Positions 44,327 to 53,559 of a stretch of 64,000 bases of DNA are shown here, in pieces. This DNA comes from Acetobacter cibinongensis (lineage in GTDB: Bacteria > Pseudomonadota > Alphaproteobacteria > Acetobacterales > Acetobacteraceae), in NCBI RefSeq assembly GCF_000963925.1, contig NZ_BAMV01000008.1, positions 124,001-188,000 of the forward strand, read 5' to 3'. A program made the position numbers and the translations under genes. Position 1 is the first letter of the stretch. Every line of letters begins with the position of its first letter. Below the pieces are notes generated by a model, which was not told the origin of the DNA, made no database searches, and saw only the letters and a program-made list of their open reading frames with translations.

Positions 44327-44686
44327 GCTAGTATTTCCCTGTTCTGAATTGTTATTATTGTTTATCGTTTTCTGCTTCTGAAAAACCTATATCACCCAGA
44401 AACAGCACATGTCATTGCATTATCGTGATGGATCAACACTTTAGGCCGCGGGTTGTTGCATGGAAGCCTCTCTGACCTTCGGGTGAACCCTGTGCGAATA
44501 GGAGTAATGCATTTTTTATACTTGGTGTTGCCCTTAGTGCCCCTGTTCTCGATGGTGTGATCGGAATGCGGGCTTTGTGATCGGTTTTGGGATTATAAAT
44601 CTGACAGGTTTCCCGCTGTGGTATCCTCCACTAGTCTGAAATGAATTTTACTGGCGCACCCCGCAAGAAAGCAGCATCAGGATATT
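44327..44686. other. Divergent intergenic region between dctA and the response regulator gene
   Basis: 360 bases without a convincing gene. It must hold the dctA promoter and the promoter of the two-component operon. The plus-strand half contains two copies of TGTGATCGG spaced by 20 bases (44556 and 44576), listed separately. Several A/T-rich stretches could be -10 elements, but I cannot assign them firmly. Confidence 0.6.
44556..44584 (+). promoter_or_regulatory. Direct repeat TGTGATCGG, candidate regulator site
   Basis: TGTGATCGG occurs at 44556-44564 and 44576-44584, start to start 20 bases, about two helical turns. It lies about 100 bases before the response regulator start. OmpR-type regulators bind direct repeats in phase with the helix, so autoregulation is plausible. 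Confidence 0.4.
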
Positions 44687-45430
44687 ATGACTGAACACAC
44701 ACACCATGACGATCAGCACGACCAGTCAGATAAGCAGTCAGGGCGTATTGCCCGTGGGTCTGTTCTTCTGATTGAAGATGACAGCACGATTGCTGAGGAA
44801 ATTGTGGCCGAACTGACCGGGCACGGTCTTGACGTTCTGCACCGTGCCACAGGGGATTCCGGCCTTGCAGCAGCCCTTGCTGGCGGAGCCGATGTGTTAG
44901 TGGTTGACCGCCTGCTGCCCGGGCTGGACGGGTTGAGTGTTATTGAGACACTGCGCCAGCGCGGTATTCGGACACCCGTTCTGGTGCTGTCCGCTCTCTC
45001 CGCTGTGGATGACCGGGTAACAGGCCTCAAGGCTGGCGGGGATGACTATCTGACCAAGCCCTTTGCCATGGAAGAACTTCTCGCACGCGTGGAAGCCCTG
45101 CTGCGTCGCCCGGATGATACGCGGAGCACAAAGCTGTGCGTAGGCCCGCTGGAGATGGACCTGATCGAGCGTCGGGTCTGGCGGGATGGGCGCGAAATTG
45201 ACCTGCTGCCGCGTGAGTTTCGTTTGCTGGAGTACCTCATGCGCCGCCCTGATCAGGTGCTGACACGCTCCATGCTGCTGGAGGATGTGTGGCAATACCG
45301 CTTCATTCCCAGAACCAATCTGGTTGATGTGCATATAGGCAAGCTGCGCCGCAAGGTTGATAGCCCTGGCGAGGAGCCTTTGATCAAGAGTATTCGCGGC
45401 ACCGGATTCCTGTTACGTGTGGCTGACTGA
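44687..45430 (+). CDS. OmpR-family response regulator
   Basis: A 247-residue two-domain regulator. The receiver domain (about 24-140) has the acidic pocket EDD, phosphoacceptor Asp74 in LVVDRLLPG, the switch Ser102 and Lys124 in TKPF. The C-terminal winged helix (about 150-245) has LLPREFRLLEYLMRRPDQVLTRSMLLEDVW (split by a turn) and VHIGKLRRKVD. The N-terminal 20 residues are His/Asp-rich, which is unusual and may be poorly ordered or metal-binding. The stop overlaps the kinase gene by 14 bases. The next operon encodes an RND pump, its likely target. Confidence 0.95.
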   Translation: MTEHTHHDDQHDQSDKQSGRIARGSVLLIEDDSTIAEEIVAELTGHGLDVLHRATGDSGLAAALAGGADVLVVDRLLPGLDGLSVIETLRQRGIRTPVLVLSALSAVDDRVTGLKAGGDDYLTKPFAMEELLARVEALLRRPDDTRSTKLCVGPLEMDLIERRVWRDGREIDLLPREFRLLEYLMRRPDQVLTRSMLLEDVWQYRFIPRTNLVDVHIGKLRRKVDSPGEEPLIKSIRGTGFLLRVAD

Positions 45431-46775
45431 ACTTTGCCGCACTGCGGCGTTTCGCCTCACGCTCATGGCGGTTGCCGCCATGGCCGGTGTGATGGTGATG
45501 CAGTTTGGTCTGGTTTACACACAGATGGAAGCGGTTGAATCTCACCGTTCAACCGCCCTGTTGCGTGGTGAGGCCGAACTGCTGGCGCAAATGACACCAG
45601 AGCATCTTGAATATGTCGTCCGTAAACGCGCAACCGATGATATGCGGCTGGTTATCAGCAGCGCCGGGCTGTTTGATGCCAGTCACGCCCTGATCGCCGG
45701 AGACCTGCGGGCCTGGCCCCATGGGCTTAAGGCGGACGGCAAACCCCATAATATTGAAATTTACCCGGAAGAGGGCGCACCGTATCCGCTGCGGCTTCTG
45801 GCTGAAACCATGCCGGATGGCACTATTCTGGTGCTGGGAAGAAGTTTTCATCTTCTGGCAGAGCAAAAGCTTATGCTCCGCCACGCAACGGTTTTGGCCG
45901 CTATTCCCACGTTGCTGTTTGCTCTGCTGCTCGGCATGGTTCTCAGTCATCGTGCCCTGTCCCGTGTCAAGGACATGCATGAAGCCATAGACCTGATCAT
46001 GGCAGGCGATATTCACGAACGCCTGCCCGCCGGGAAAGAGCGTGACGACCTTGAGCGGCTGGCGGGCAGTGTTAATCGTATGCTCGACCGGCTGGAAAAT
46101 TTGATGGATGGCATGCGCGAGGTCGGTAACGACATAGCGCATGACCTCCGCACACCGCTTTCCCGTGTGCGGGCCAAGCTTGAGCGCGCCATGTCCACCG
46201 GCAGTACGGGAGAGGTGCTGGAAAATGCGGTGGCGCGTGCCGTAGATGACCTTGACCAGTGCCTTGGTATCATCACGGCCTTATTGCGTATTGCCGAGAT
46301 TGAAAGCAGCCGCAGGCGCGCAGGCTTTGGTGTGGTCAATTTGGCCGAGCTTGTTGCGGATGTAGTGGATCTGTACGAGCCAATTGCCGAGACAGAGGGC
46401 ATTGCCCTGCTCACAAGGGTTAGTTCTGTTCCAGTTTGTATAGACGGAGACCGCCATCTGCTGGTGGAACTGCTGGCCAACCTGGTGGACAACGCCATCA
46501 AGTTCACACCGGACGGAGGGACCGTGACGGTTTCCGTCATCCGGCAGGGCACCACGCCGGAACTGATCGTGACAGATACCGGTATAGGAATTGCGGTGGA
46601 TGAGCGGCAGGCCGTAATGTCCCGCTTTTACCGCTCTGACAAAAGCAGGCATGTGCCCGGAAGCGGGTTGGGCCTGAGCCTTGTTCTGGCCATTGCACAC
46701 CTGCATGAGGCTACCGTGACAATTGAGGCCGGACCGAACGGGCAGGGCACCCTGTTTCGTATTACATTTTCATGA
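45417..46775 (+). CDS. Sensor histidine kinase
   Basis: A 452-residue inner membrane kinase with two membrane helices (about 11-33 and 157-177), a periplasmic sensor region of about 120 residues and a HAMP linker (about 178-230). The phosphorylated His242 is in NDIAHDLRTPLSRVR, and the ATP-binding domain carries the N box (LLANLVDNAIKFTPDGG), VTDTGIGI and GSGLGLSLV. The GTG start lies inside the response regulator gene, so both are made from one coupled message. The sensed signal is unknown; the neighbouring efflux operon suggests toxic compounds or envelope stress. Confidence 0.94.
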   Translation: MWLTELCRTAAFRLTLMAVAAMAGVMVMQFGLVYTQMEAVESHRSTALLRGEAELLAQMTPEHLEYVVRKRATDDMRLVISSAGLFDASHALIAGDLRAWPHGLKADGKPHNIEIYPEEGAPYPLRLLAETMPDGTILVLGRSFHLLAEQKLMLRHATVLAAIPTLLFALLLGMVLSHRALSRVKDMHEAIDLIMAGDIHERLPAGKERDDLERLAGSVNRMLDRLENLMDGMREVGNDIAHDLRTPLSRVRAKLERAMSTGSTGEVLENAVARAVDDLDQCLGIITALLRIAEIESSRRRAGFGVVNLAELVADVVDLYEPIAETEGIALLTRVSSVPVCIDGDRHLLVELLANLVDNAIKFTPDGGTVTVSVIRQGTTPELIVTDTGIGIAVDERQAVMSRFYRSDKSRHVPGSGLGLSLVLAIAHLHEATVTIEAGPNGQGTLFRITFS

Positions 46776-46881
46776 CGAACGGCGGCTTTTAGTCTTATTA
46801 AAACCATTTTTATTGGCGCAGGCAGGGGATATCTGTATCTCAAAGAGTCATGACCGATTCATCTGGATGCAGCCTTTTGTG

Positions 46882-46908
46882 TGCGCTTACCGGGGGTAAA
46901 CGCGCATG
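46882..46908 (+). promoter_or_regulatory. Inverted repeat overlapping the RND permease start codon
   Basis: TGCGCTTACC (46882-46891) can pair with GGTAA (46895-46899) and, after a two-base bulge, with GCGCA (46902-46906). The purine-rich ribosome site GGGGGT and the A of the ATG fall in the loop or stem, so the hairpin could limit translation initiation. Confidence 0.4.
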
Positions 46909-49900
46909 AATGAAATTGTCGTTACGGCGCTAAAAAAGCCCTACACGTTCGTCGTTCTCTCTATTCTCATTCTGGTGTTCGGCATCAGAGGGATTTTCAA
47001 TACACCAACGGACGTGTTCCCCAGCATCAAGATTCCGGTCGTTGCTGTTGTGTGGACCTATACGGGCCTGATGCCTGAAGATATGTCCGGTCGCGTTGTT
47101 TATTATTACGAACGCGCGTTGACCGCCACGGTCAACAATATCGAACATATTGAAAGCCAGTCCTACTACGGCCGCGGTATTGTCAAAATCTTCTTCCAGC
47201 CGGGCACGGATACCGCCGTTGCACAGACGCAGATTACCTCTGTGTCGCAAACCGTCATCAAGCAGATGCCAACGGGGTCCACGCCGCCGCTGGTCTTGAC
47301 GTACAATGCCTCCTCCGTGCCGGTCATTACGTTGCAGGTGTCTTCCACCTCCATGACGGCATCCCAGATTTATGACATGTCTTCCAACCTGATCCGTCCG
47401 GCCCTTGTGTCGGTGGCGGGTGCGGCTATTCCCAACCCTTACGGGGGGCAGCCGGGTAACGTCATGGTGGATCTGGACCCCATCAAACTACTGGCGCACA
47501 AGCTCTCTCCCGTTGATGTCTCCAAGGCCCTTAACAGCCAGAACATTGTGCTGCCTGCCGGTGACCAGCGGATTGGCACTTTTGACTGGATGGTCCAGAC
47601 CAACGCCTCCCCCCGTGCGTTGGATGAGATGAACATGATCCCCATCAAACAGGTTGGGGGCGCTGTCGTCCGGTTGCAGGACGTTGCGTGGGTGCATCAG
47701 GGTGGCCCACCGCAGACCAACCTTGTGCTGGTCAAAGGCCAGCAGGGCGTTCTGATTGTTGTGATGAAGAGCGGCGATGCCTCTACCCTGGAGGTTGTGT
47801 CCGGGGTCAAGGCTCTGCTGCCGGGTATTGTCAAAACCTTGCCAGAGGGCGTCAGCATCAAGGTGCTGAACGACGCCTCCACCTTTGTGAAGGAATCCGT
47901 GCAGGACGTGCTGCGCGAAATGCTGACAGCCGCCTGCCTGACCGGGCTTGTGGTTCTGCTCTTCCTCGGGTCATGGCGCTCCACGGTTATTATCGCAACA
48001 TCCATCCCCCTCGCTATGCTGTGCTCCATTATCGGGCTGGGCTGGGCTGGGCAGACCATTAACGTCATGACGTTGGGTGGTCTTGCACTGGCCGTTGGTA
48101 TTCTGGTGGATGACGCCACGGTGATGATCGAGAATATCGATGCTCACCTTGAGATGGATAAGGATCTGGAAACGGCAATTATCGATGCTGCTAATCAGAT
48201 TGTCATTCCAACCTTTGTCTCAACACTCTGCATCTGTATCGTCTGGATGCCGCTGTTCCAGTTGACTGGCGTTGCAGGTTGGCTGTTCATGCCCATGGCA
48301 GAAGCCATCATTTTTGCCATGATGGCGTCTTTCATCCTGTCCCGTACGCTTGTGCCCACCATGGCCAAATACATGCTGGCCGCGCAGGTGGCGGCTCATG
48401 CCCATGGCCCGCAGGAGCCAAAAACAGTTTTTGGTCGGTTCCAGAAAGGGTTTGAGCGCAGGTTCGAGCGGTTCCGTCACGCCTATCATGACCTGCTCAA
48501 GCATCTGGTTTCCATTCGTGGTACGTTTGTACCGGTATTTGTGCTGTGTTCCCTTGGGTCTCTGGGGTTACTGTTCTTTGTTGGGCAGGACTTTTTCCCC
48601 GAGATCAACTCGGACACCATGGCCATTCACATGCGTGCGCCGCTCGGCACCAAGCTGTCTGAAGCAGGTAAAATATCCCAGTTGGTGAATGCTGAAATTG
48701 AGCGCACGCTGGCTGGGCAGGTTGAGAGCATAGTCGATAACTGTGGCTTGCCGTTCAGCCCGCTTAACCAGGCCTTCATTCCCACCCCGACCGTGGGGAC
48801 GCAGGACTGCGATATTACCGTCTCCCTCAAGGAGGCTGACTCTCCTGTTGCGGAGTACCGCAAAAAGCTGCGGCACAACCTGAATGAGATGTTCCCGGGT
48901 ACGCAAATCTCCTTCCTGCCCGGAGATCTGACCGCAAAAATTCTGAACTTTGGTCTGCCTGCGCCCATAGATGTGCAGATTGTCGGGCGTAACCTGTCTG
49001 ACAACTTCAAGTTTGCAAACAGACTGGCCGACAGGCTGCGCCATGTAACTGGCCTAACCGATGTGTCGGTACAGCAGCCCATGACAACCCCCACCCTGCG
49101 CGTGAACGCCCAGAGAACTTACGCTTTGGGAACGGGTATTACGGAATCAGACGTTGCCAACAACGCACTGGTTTCACTCTCAGGTAGTTCTCAGGTCGGG
49201 CAGGTTTATTGGCTGGATACCAAGACCGGGGTTTCGCATCTGATTGATATTCAGACGCCCGCCACCTTCCTGCAAACCATGAACGATCTGGAGCTAACCC
49301 CCATTGATAAAGGGGACGGCAACCCGAACGGGCAAAACCCACAGATCCTTGGTGGACTAAGTAGCATCGAACAGGTGGGCACACCCGGTGAGATCGCACA
49401 TTATAATATCATGCCAGTGTTTGATATTTACGCCACGAATGAGGGGATTGATCTGGGTACGGTCTCGCGGGAAGTCAGCCGGATTGTGGATGAAATACGG
49501 CCAGACCTGCCAAAAGGGTCCACGCTGGAAGTGCGCGGTCAGGCCGTCACCATGAACAGTGCCTATGCGCAGTTGCTGGGTGGCCTGGCTATGTCCGTCC
49601 TGCTGGTTTACCTGCTGATTGTTGTTAATTTTCAGTCTTGGCTCGACCCGTTTATTATCATCACGGCGCTGCCAGGCGCTTTGGCCGGTATTGCCTGGAG
49701 CCTGTTCCTGACAGGCACTACGCTGTCGGTTCCGGCTCTCACAGGGGCCATCATGTGCATGGGTACGGCAACAGCCAACGCCATTCTTGTGGTGTCCTTT
49801 GCAAGGGAGCGACTGGATGAGCATGGTGATGCCATTGCCGCAGCCCTTGAAGCAGGCTTTGAGCGTATCCGGCCCGTGCTGATGACAGCATCCGCCATGA

Positions 49901-50076
49901 TTATTGGCATGCTGCCAATGTCCTTAAGTAACTCGCAGAACGCACCGCTTGGCAAAGCGGTTATGGGTGGCCTGATGGTCGCAACAGTAGCAACCCTGCT
50001 GTTTGTGCCCTGCGTGTTCGCCATGCTGCATAACCGCAAAAAACCAGAGACGATGCAAAAGGGAGAAAGCGCATGA
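46906..50076 (+). CDS. RND efflux pump inner membrane permease
   Basis: A 1056-residue proton-driven RND transporter with the usual two-fold arrangement: helix 1, a large periplasmic loop, helices 2-7, a second large loop and helices 8-12. The proton relay residues Asp402-Asp403 are in GILVDDATVMIENI, as in AcrB-type pumps. The periplasmic start TPTDVFPSIKIPVVAVVWTYTG is typical of the subgroup encoded as permease-adaptor-outer membrane factor. A strong hairpin overlaps the start codon. The adaptor gene begins inside the last codons (ATGA-type overlap). Substrates cannot be predicted; adjacency to a two-component system suggests inducible export. Confidence 0.94.
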   Translation: MNEIVVTALKKPYTFVVLSILILVFGIRGIFNTPTDVFPSIKIPVVAVVWTYTGLMPEDMSGRVVYYYERALTATVNNIEHIESQSYYGRGIVKIFFQPGTDTAVAQTQITSVSQTVIKQMPTGSTPPLVLTYNASSVPVITLQVSSTSMTASQIYDMSSNLIRPALVSVAGAAIPNPYGGQPGNVMVDLDPIKLLAHKLSPVDVSKALNSQNIVLPAGDQRIGTFDWMVQTNASPRALDEMNMIPIKQVGGAVVRLQDVAWVHQGGPPQTNLVLVKGQQGVLIVVMKSGDASTLEVVSGVKALLPGIVKTLPEGVSIKVLNDASTFVKESVQDVLREMLTAACLTGLVVLLFLGSWRSTVIIATSIPLAMLCSIIGLGWAGQTINVMTLGGLALAVGILVDDATVMIENIDAHLEMDKDLETAIIDAANQIVIPTFVSTLCICIVWMPLFQLTGVAGWLFMPMAEAIIFAMMASFILSRTLVPTMAKYMLAAQVAAHAHGPQEPKTVFGRFQKGFERRFERFRHAYHDLLKHLVSIRGTFVPVFVLCSLGSLGLLFFVGQDFFPEINSDTMAIHMRAPLGTKLSEAGKISQLVNAEIERTLAGQVESIVDNCGLPFSPLNQAFIPTPTVGTQDCDITVSLKEADSPVAEYRKKLRHNLNEMFPGTQISFLPGDLTAKILNFGLPAPIDVQIVGRNLSDNFKFANRLADRLRHVTGLTDVSVQQPMTTPTLRVNAQRTYALGTGITESDVANNALVSLSGSSQVGQVYWLDTKTGVSHLIDIQTPATFLQTMNDLELTPIDKGDGNPNGQNPQILGGLSSIEQVGTPGEIAHYNIMPVFDIYATNEGIDLGTVSREVSRIVDEIRPDLPKGSTLEVRGQAVTMNSAYAQLLGGLAMSVLLVYLLIVVNFQSWLDPFIIITALPGALAGIAWSLFLTGTTLSVPALTGAIMCMGTATANAILVVSFARERLDEHGDAIAAALEAGFERIRPVLMTASAMIIGMLPMSLSNSQNAPLGKAVMGGLMVATVATLLFVPCVFAMLHNRKKPETMQKGESA

Positions 50077-51410
50077 GCGCGCAGAATTACGGCAGTCATG
50101 ACCAGAACGGCCCCCATGACAGCCAGACTCCGCCGCCTTCTCCGCCACGGCGTAAGCTTGCGCTCGTGCTTGTGGGGGGCGCTGCTGTGGTTCTGGCGGT
50201 TGCCGGTATTGTGTCGCGCCATTCGCACTACATGAATCTGGCGCAGGAAATGGCTATTGAATCCATTCCCGCAGTGCAGGTCATAACGCCACAACCCGGC
50301 CCCAATGAGCGTCGTCTGTCCCTGCCTGCCAATATTGCCGCATGGTATCAGGCTCCCATTTACGCGCAGGTCTCTGGCTACGTGAAAATGTGGTACAAGG
50401 ACTTCGGTGCCGTTGTGAAAGCGGGCGATGTTCTGGCCGAAATTGACACGCCGGGACTGGATGCCCAGTACGCTGCCGCCAAGGCCAACCTGAATGTGGC
50501 GCAGGCGCGGTACAAGCTGGCGCAGATTACTGCCAAACGCTGGAAGGCGCTTCAGGGCACTCAGGCTGTTTCACAGCAGGAGGTAGACGTACAGGCGGCA
50601 AATGCCGAGGCCCAGAAAGCGCAGGTTGAAGCAGCCGAACACGATGTGGAACGCTACGCAGCCCTTGAAGGCTTCAAACGCATTGTGGCTCCTTTTGATG
50701 GCGTGGTGACATCCCGTTTTGCGGATGTGGGGGACTACGTGAACGCTGGCCGTGGGGATGTTGATGCACACGGCAACGCCACTGAACTGTTTAGCGTTGC
50801 GGATGTTCACGCCATGCGTGTCTTCGTAGCTGTCCCGCAGGACTACGCGGATATTATTTCCCCGCGCCTGGAGGCCGATCTGGAAGTGCCACAATATCCG
50901 GGTCGTAAGTTTAAGGCCAGGTTCCTGGCCACCGCCACAGCCTTCAATGCCTCAACCCGCACCGTTACAACCGAGCTTACGCTGGATAACAAATCCGGCG
51001 AGCTATGGCCTAACTCCTATGCCACCGCTCGTTTTCGCGCGCCGGGTGACACCAATATGTTGATCCTGCCGGAAGGCGCTCTGGTTTTCCGCGCGGAAGG
51101 TACGCAGGTTGCGTTGGTGGATGAGACGGACCACGTGCATCTGGTGAACGTGACTGTTGGCACCAACTTGGGCACCACGCTGCAAATTCTCAGCGGGGTG
51201 AAGAAAACTGACCGTATTATTAATAACCCGTCAGCCGGTTTGCTGGATGGGCAGAAGGTGAGGGTGGTTAAGGGAACACCCGGCTACAACATGCCACCCA
51301 AAAAACCAGCGCCTGCCAACAAGGCGGAAGGTGAGTCTGCGTCACAGGACAACACACGCGCCATGCCTGAAGATAATACACCTGCGGCTGAGGCCGGAGG
51401 CCGTCCATGA
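50073..51410 (+). CDS. RND efflux periplasmic adaptor (membrane fusion protein)
   Basis: A 445-residue adaptor linking the permease to the outer membrane channel. After a Pro-rich cytoplasmic start there is one membrane helix (LALVLVGGAAVVLAVAGIV). A lipoyl-like half (IYAQVSGYVKMWYKDFGAVVKAGDVLAEIDTP), a coiled-coil hairpin (AAKANLNVAQARYKLAQI ... AEAQKAQVEAAEHDVERY), the second lipoyl half (IVAPFDGVVTSRFADVGDYV) and beta-barrel domains follow. The C-terminus is Pro/Ala/Glu-rich and probably disordered. Start and stop overlap the permease and outer membrane genes. Confidence 0.93.
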   Translation: MSAQNYGSHDQNGPHDSQTPPPSPPRRKLALVLVGGAAVVLAVAGIVSRHSHYMNLAQEMAIESIPAVQVITPQPGPNERRLSLPANIAAWYQAPIYAQVSGYVKMWYKDFGAVVKAGDVLAEIDTPGLDAQYAAAKANLNVAQARYKLAQITAKRWKALQGTQAVSQQEVDVQAANAEAQKAQVEAAEHDVERYAALEGFKRIVAPFDGVVTSRFADVGDYVNAGRGDVDAHGNATELFSVADVHAMRVFVAVPQDYADIISPRLEADLEVPQYPGRKFKARFLATATAFNASTRTVTTELTLDNKSGELWPNSYATARFRAPGDTNMLILPEGALVFRAEGTQVALVDETDHVHLVNVTVGTNLGTTLQILSGVKKTDRIINNPSAGLLDGQKVRVVKGTPGYNMPPKKPAPANKAEGESASQDNTRAMPEDNTPAAEAGGRP

Positions 51411-53017
51411 CGCATGGCATGATGGCGCGTAAAACCTACCGATATAGTGTGCTGGTAGGGCTGTCTTTCGCAACCATGCTTTCTGGCTGTGATATGGCGC
51501 CCAAGTACCAGCCCGTCCCCCTCAAGGTGCCGGAAAGCTGGGGAAATACGGGGGTGCTTAAGCAGGCAAGCCCTGCTGATGATGTTATCCGCTCCGATTG
51601 GTGGACCATGCTGGGAGATCCTCTGCTGAACCAGTTGGAGGAGCAGGCCATGCGCCTGAACCCGGACCTCCAGGCGCAGGCAGAGGCGTTCATGCAGTCT
51701 CGTGACGTGGCAATGGAAGCCAAGTCTCACCTGTACCCGCAGCTTAATGGTGCGGCATCGGGGGACAAGAATAAGGGCTCGCGGCACAGGCTCTGGCGTG
51801 GGGGTGGTTCGCAGGGGCCTGTCTATATGTCCTCGGAGCAGTATTCAGCCACAGCCTCTTGGGAGCCTGATTTCTGGTCTGCCATCCGTAACCGGGTTCG
51901 TATGACCAAGCAGCGCTCGCAAGAAGCGGCGGCAGAGTATGCTTTAGGGCGTTTGAGCTTGCAGGCCGAGCTTGCGAGTGACTACGTTTTGCTGCGTGGT
52001 TTTGACGCACAGAGTGCTGTGTACCGTGACTCTATTCGGTACTATCAGACAGCCGTGCAGGTTACCAAAATGCGTCTGGCAGGGGCTATCGCGCCCGGTA
52101 TGGACGTATCACGTGCCGAGGCCCAGCTTTATGCCACTCAGGCGCAAGAGACGGACATCCAGACCCAGCGCGAGGTTGTAGAGCACGCCATTGCCGTACT
52201 GGTTAATCAAGCGCCGTCCTCGTTTCATATCGCGCCAACCACGCGGCTGAGCTTTGCTCCAACAATGCCGCCTATTGCCTTGCCAGCAACTCTGTTGGAG
52301 CGGCGGCCCGACATCGCGGCCGCAGAGCGACGTATGGCGCAGGCAAACCGTGCAATCGGGGTTTCCCGGGCCGCCTTCTATCCTCATGTAACCTTTAACG
52401 CCATGACGGGGTTTATGGATAACGGGTTTGACCTCGCGTCTCTCTCCAACTCCATGTACCAGTTTGGGGTACAGGCGCTTATGCCGTTGTTTCAGGGTGG
52501 CCTGAGGCGCGCTGAATTGCAGCGCAACTGGTCTCAATACCGGCAGGAAGAAGACCTTTACCGTTCTACAGTGCTGAGTGCTTTTCAGGAGGTGCAGGAT
52601 AATCTCACCCGCACAACCCGGCTGAAAACAGAAGCAGCCCAGCAGAGCAACGCAGTGGATGCCGCATTGCGCACCCAGACCATGACCATGGCGCTCTATA
52701 CAGGCGGCCTGACAAACTATCTGGATGTGGTTGTAGCGCAGGTAGCAGCCCTTCAGGCACGCATTGCGCTGGTGCAGGTGCAAACCCGTGCCATAGATGC
52801 CCGGGTGCAGCTTGTACGGGCGCTGGGTGGCGGCTGGTCGCGCACTGATCTGCCCAAGTCGGACCAGATCATGCCGTTTAGCCCACTTCAGTACGGCAAT
52901 CTGCGCCATGCGGGACCCGTTGCGGGTGTGACAACCCAGACAGATCCTGCTTCGGCAGATCTTGTGGGGCAGCAAAAAACATCACAACCCCTTGACACCC
53001 GTAGTCAACGCCGCTAA
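51407..53017 (+). CDS. RND efflux outer membrane lipoprotein, NodT/OprM-like
   Basis: A 536-residue outer membrane channel of the TolC superfamily with a lipobox (LSGC, Cys28), followed by the NodT-type start MAPKYQPVPLKVPESW. It has two helical-barrel repeats (for example GRLSLQAELASDYVLLRGFDAQ with a break, LLERRPDIAAAERRMAQANRAIGVSRAAFYPH with a break, and QEVQDNLTRTTRLKTEAAQQ). It completes the tripartite pump with the two preceding genes. The C-terminal 50 residues after the barrel are low-complexity. A candidate promoter for rplK overlaps its last codons. Confidence 0.92.
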   Translation: MTHGMMARKTYRYSVLVGLSFATMLSGCDMAPKYQPVPLKVPESWGNTGVLKQASPADDVIRSDWWTMLGDPLLNQLEEQAMRLNPDLQAQAEAFMQSRDVAMEAKSHLYPQLNGAASGDKNKGSRHRLWRGGGSQGPVYMSSEQYSATASWEPDFWSAIRNRVRMTKQRSQEAAAEYALGRLSLQAELASDYVLLRGFDAQSAVYRDSIRYYQTAVQVTKMRLAGAIAPGMDVSRAEAQLYATQAQETDIQTQREVVEHAIAVLVNQAPSSFHIAPTTRLSFAPTMPPIALPATLLERRPDIAAAERRMAQANRAIGVSRAAFYPHVTFNAMTGFMDNGFDLASLSNSMYQFGVQALMPLFQGGLRRAELQRNWSQYRQEEDLYRSTVLSAFQEVQDNLTRTTRLKTEAAQQSNAVDAALRTQTMTMALYTGGLTNYLDVVVAQVAALQARIALVQVQTRAIDARVQLVRALGGGWSRTDLPKSDQIMPFSPLQYGNLRHAGPVAGVTTQTDPASADLVGQQKTSQPLDTRSQRR

Positions 53018-53020
53018 GCG
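52992..53020 (+). promoter_or_regulatory. Candidate promoter for rplK overlapping the efflux gene end
   Basis: TTGACA (52992-52997) with a 17-base spacer to TAAGCG (53015-53020). The -35 is consensus; the -10 is weak. It would drive the ribosomal protein cluster independently of the efflux operon. Confidence 0.35.
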
Positions 53021-53043
53021 CGGCACTCCAATCGAACGCGGGA

Positions 53044-53084
53044 GGTCTGACTCGCACCATGCTTCGTGTGGTGCAGCGCAGACC
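53044..53084 (+). promoter_or_regulatory. Hairpin in the rplK leader
   Basis: GGTCTG (53044-53049) pairs with CAGACC (53079-53084), and inside it GCACCA (53054-53059) pairs with TGGTGC (53069-53074). L11-L1 operons are usually controlled by L1 binding to the leader mRNA; whether this hairpin is that site cannot be told from sequence alone. Confidence 0.45.
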
Positions 53085-53123
53085 GTAAACCGCGGTTCGG
53101 GTTCATTATGAGGAGTCCCGGAT

Positions 53124-53555
53124 ATGGCCAAAAAAGTTGTTGGCTACATCAAGCTTCAGATTCCTGCTGGTAAGGCCAATCCTTCGCCTCCAGTTGGTCC
53201 TGCGCTCGGTCAGCGCGGTCTGAACATCATGCAGTTCTGTAAAGAATTTAACGCCAAGACCCAGGGTCTTGAGCCAGGTATGCCGATCCCGGTCGTCATC
53301 ACCGCTTATGCAGACCGTACGTTCAGCTTCATCACCAAAACCCCGCCGAACACGTACTTCCTGCTCAAAGCTGCCAAAATTTCCAAAGGCAGCCAGACAG
53401 TTGGTAAAAGTGCCGCTGTGGGTAAAGTGACCATGGATCAGCTGCGCGAAATCGCAGCAGAAAAATCCAAAGACATGAACGCCAACGATATCGATGGTGC
53501 TGTTCGGATGCTGATTGGCTCCGCACGTTCCATGGGTCTGACGGTGGAGGGCTGA
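53124..53555 (+). CDS. rplK: Ribosomal protein L11
   Basis: A 143-residue large-subunit protein of the GTPase-associated centre, which binds 23S rRNA with L10/L12. The sequence [43 protein letters not shown] (positions 1-43, given in parts: [20 protein letters not shown] and [12 protein letters not shown]) is the universal L11 start, and [12 protein letters not shown] is the C-terminal motif. AGGAG precedes the ATG. It starts the ribosomal cluster; L1 follows four bases after its stop. Confidence 0.98.
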   Translation: MAKKVVGYIKLQIPAGKANPSPPVGPALGQRGLNIMQFCKEFNAKTQGLEPGMPIPVVITAYADRTFSFITKTPPNTYFLLKAAKISKGSQTVGKSAAVGKVTMDQLREIAAEKSKDMNANDIDGAVRMLIGSARSMGLTVEG

Positions 53556-53559
53556 GAGC

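Noticed and set aside
53088-53097. AACCGCGGTT palindrome before rplK
   Set aside because: Only ten bases, common by chance in this composition; not listed as a site.
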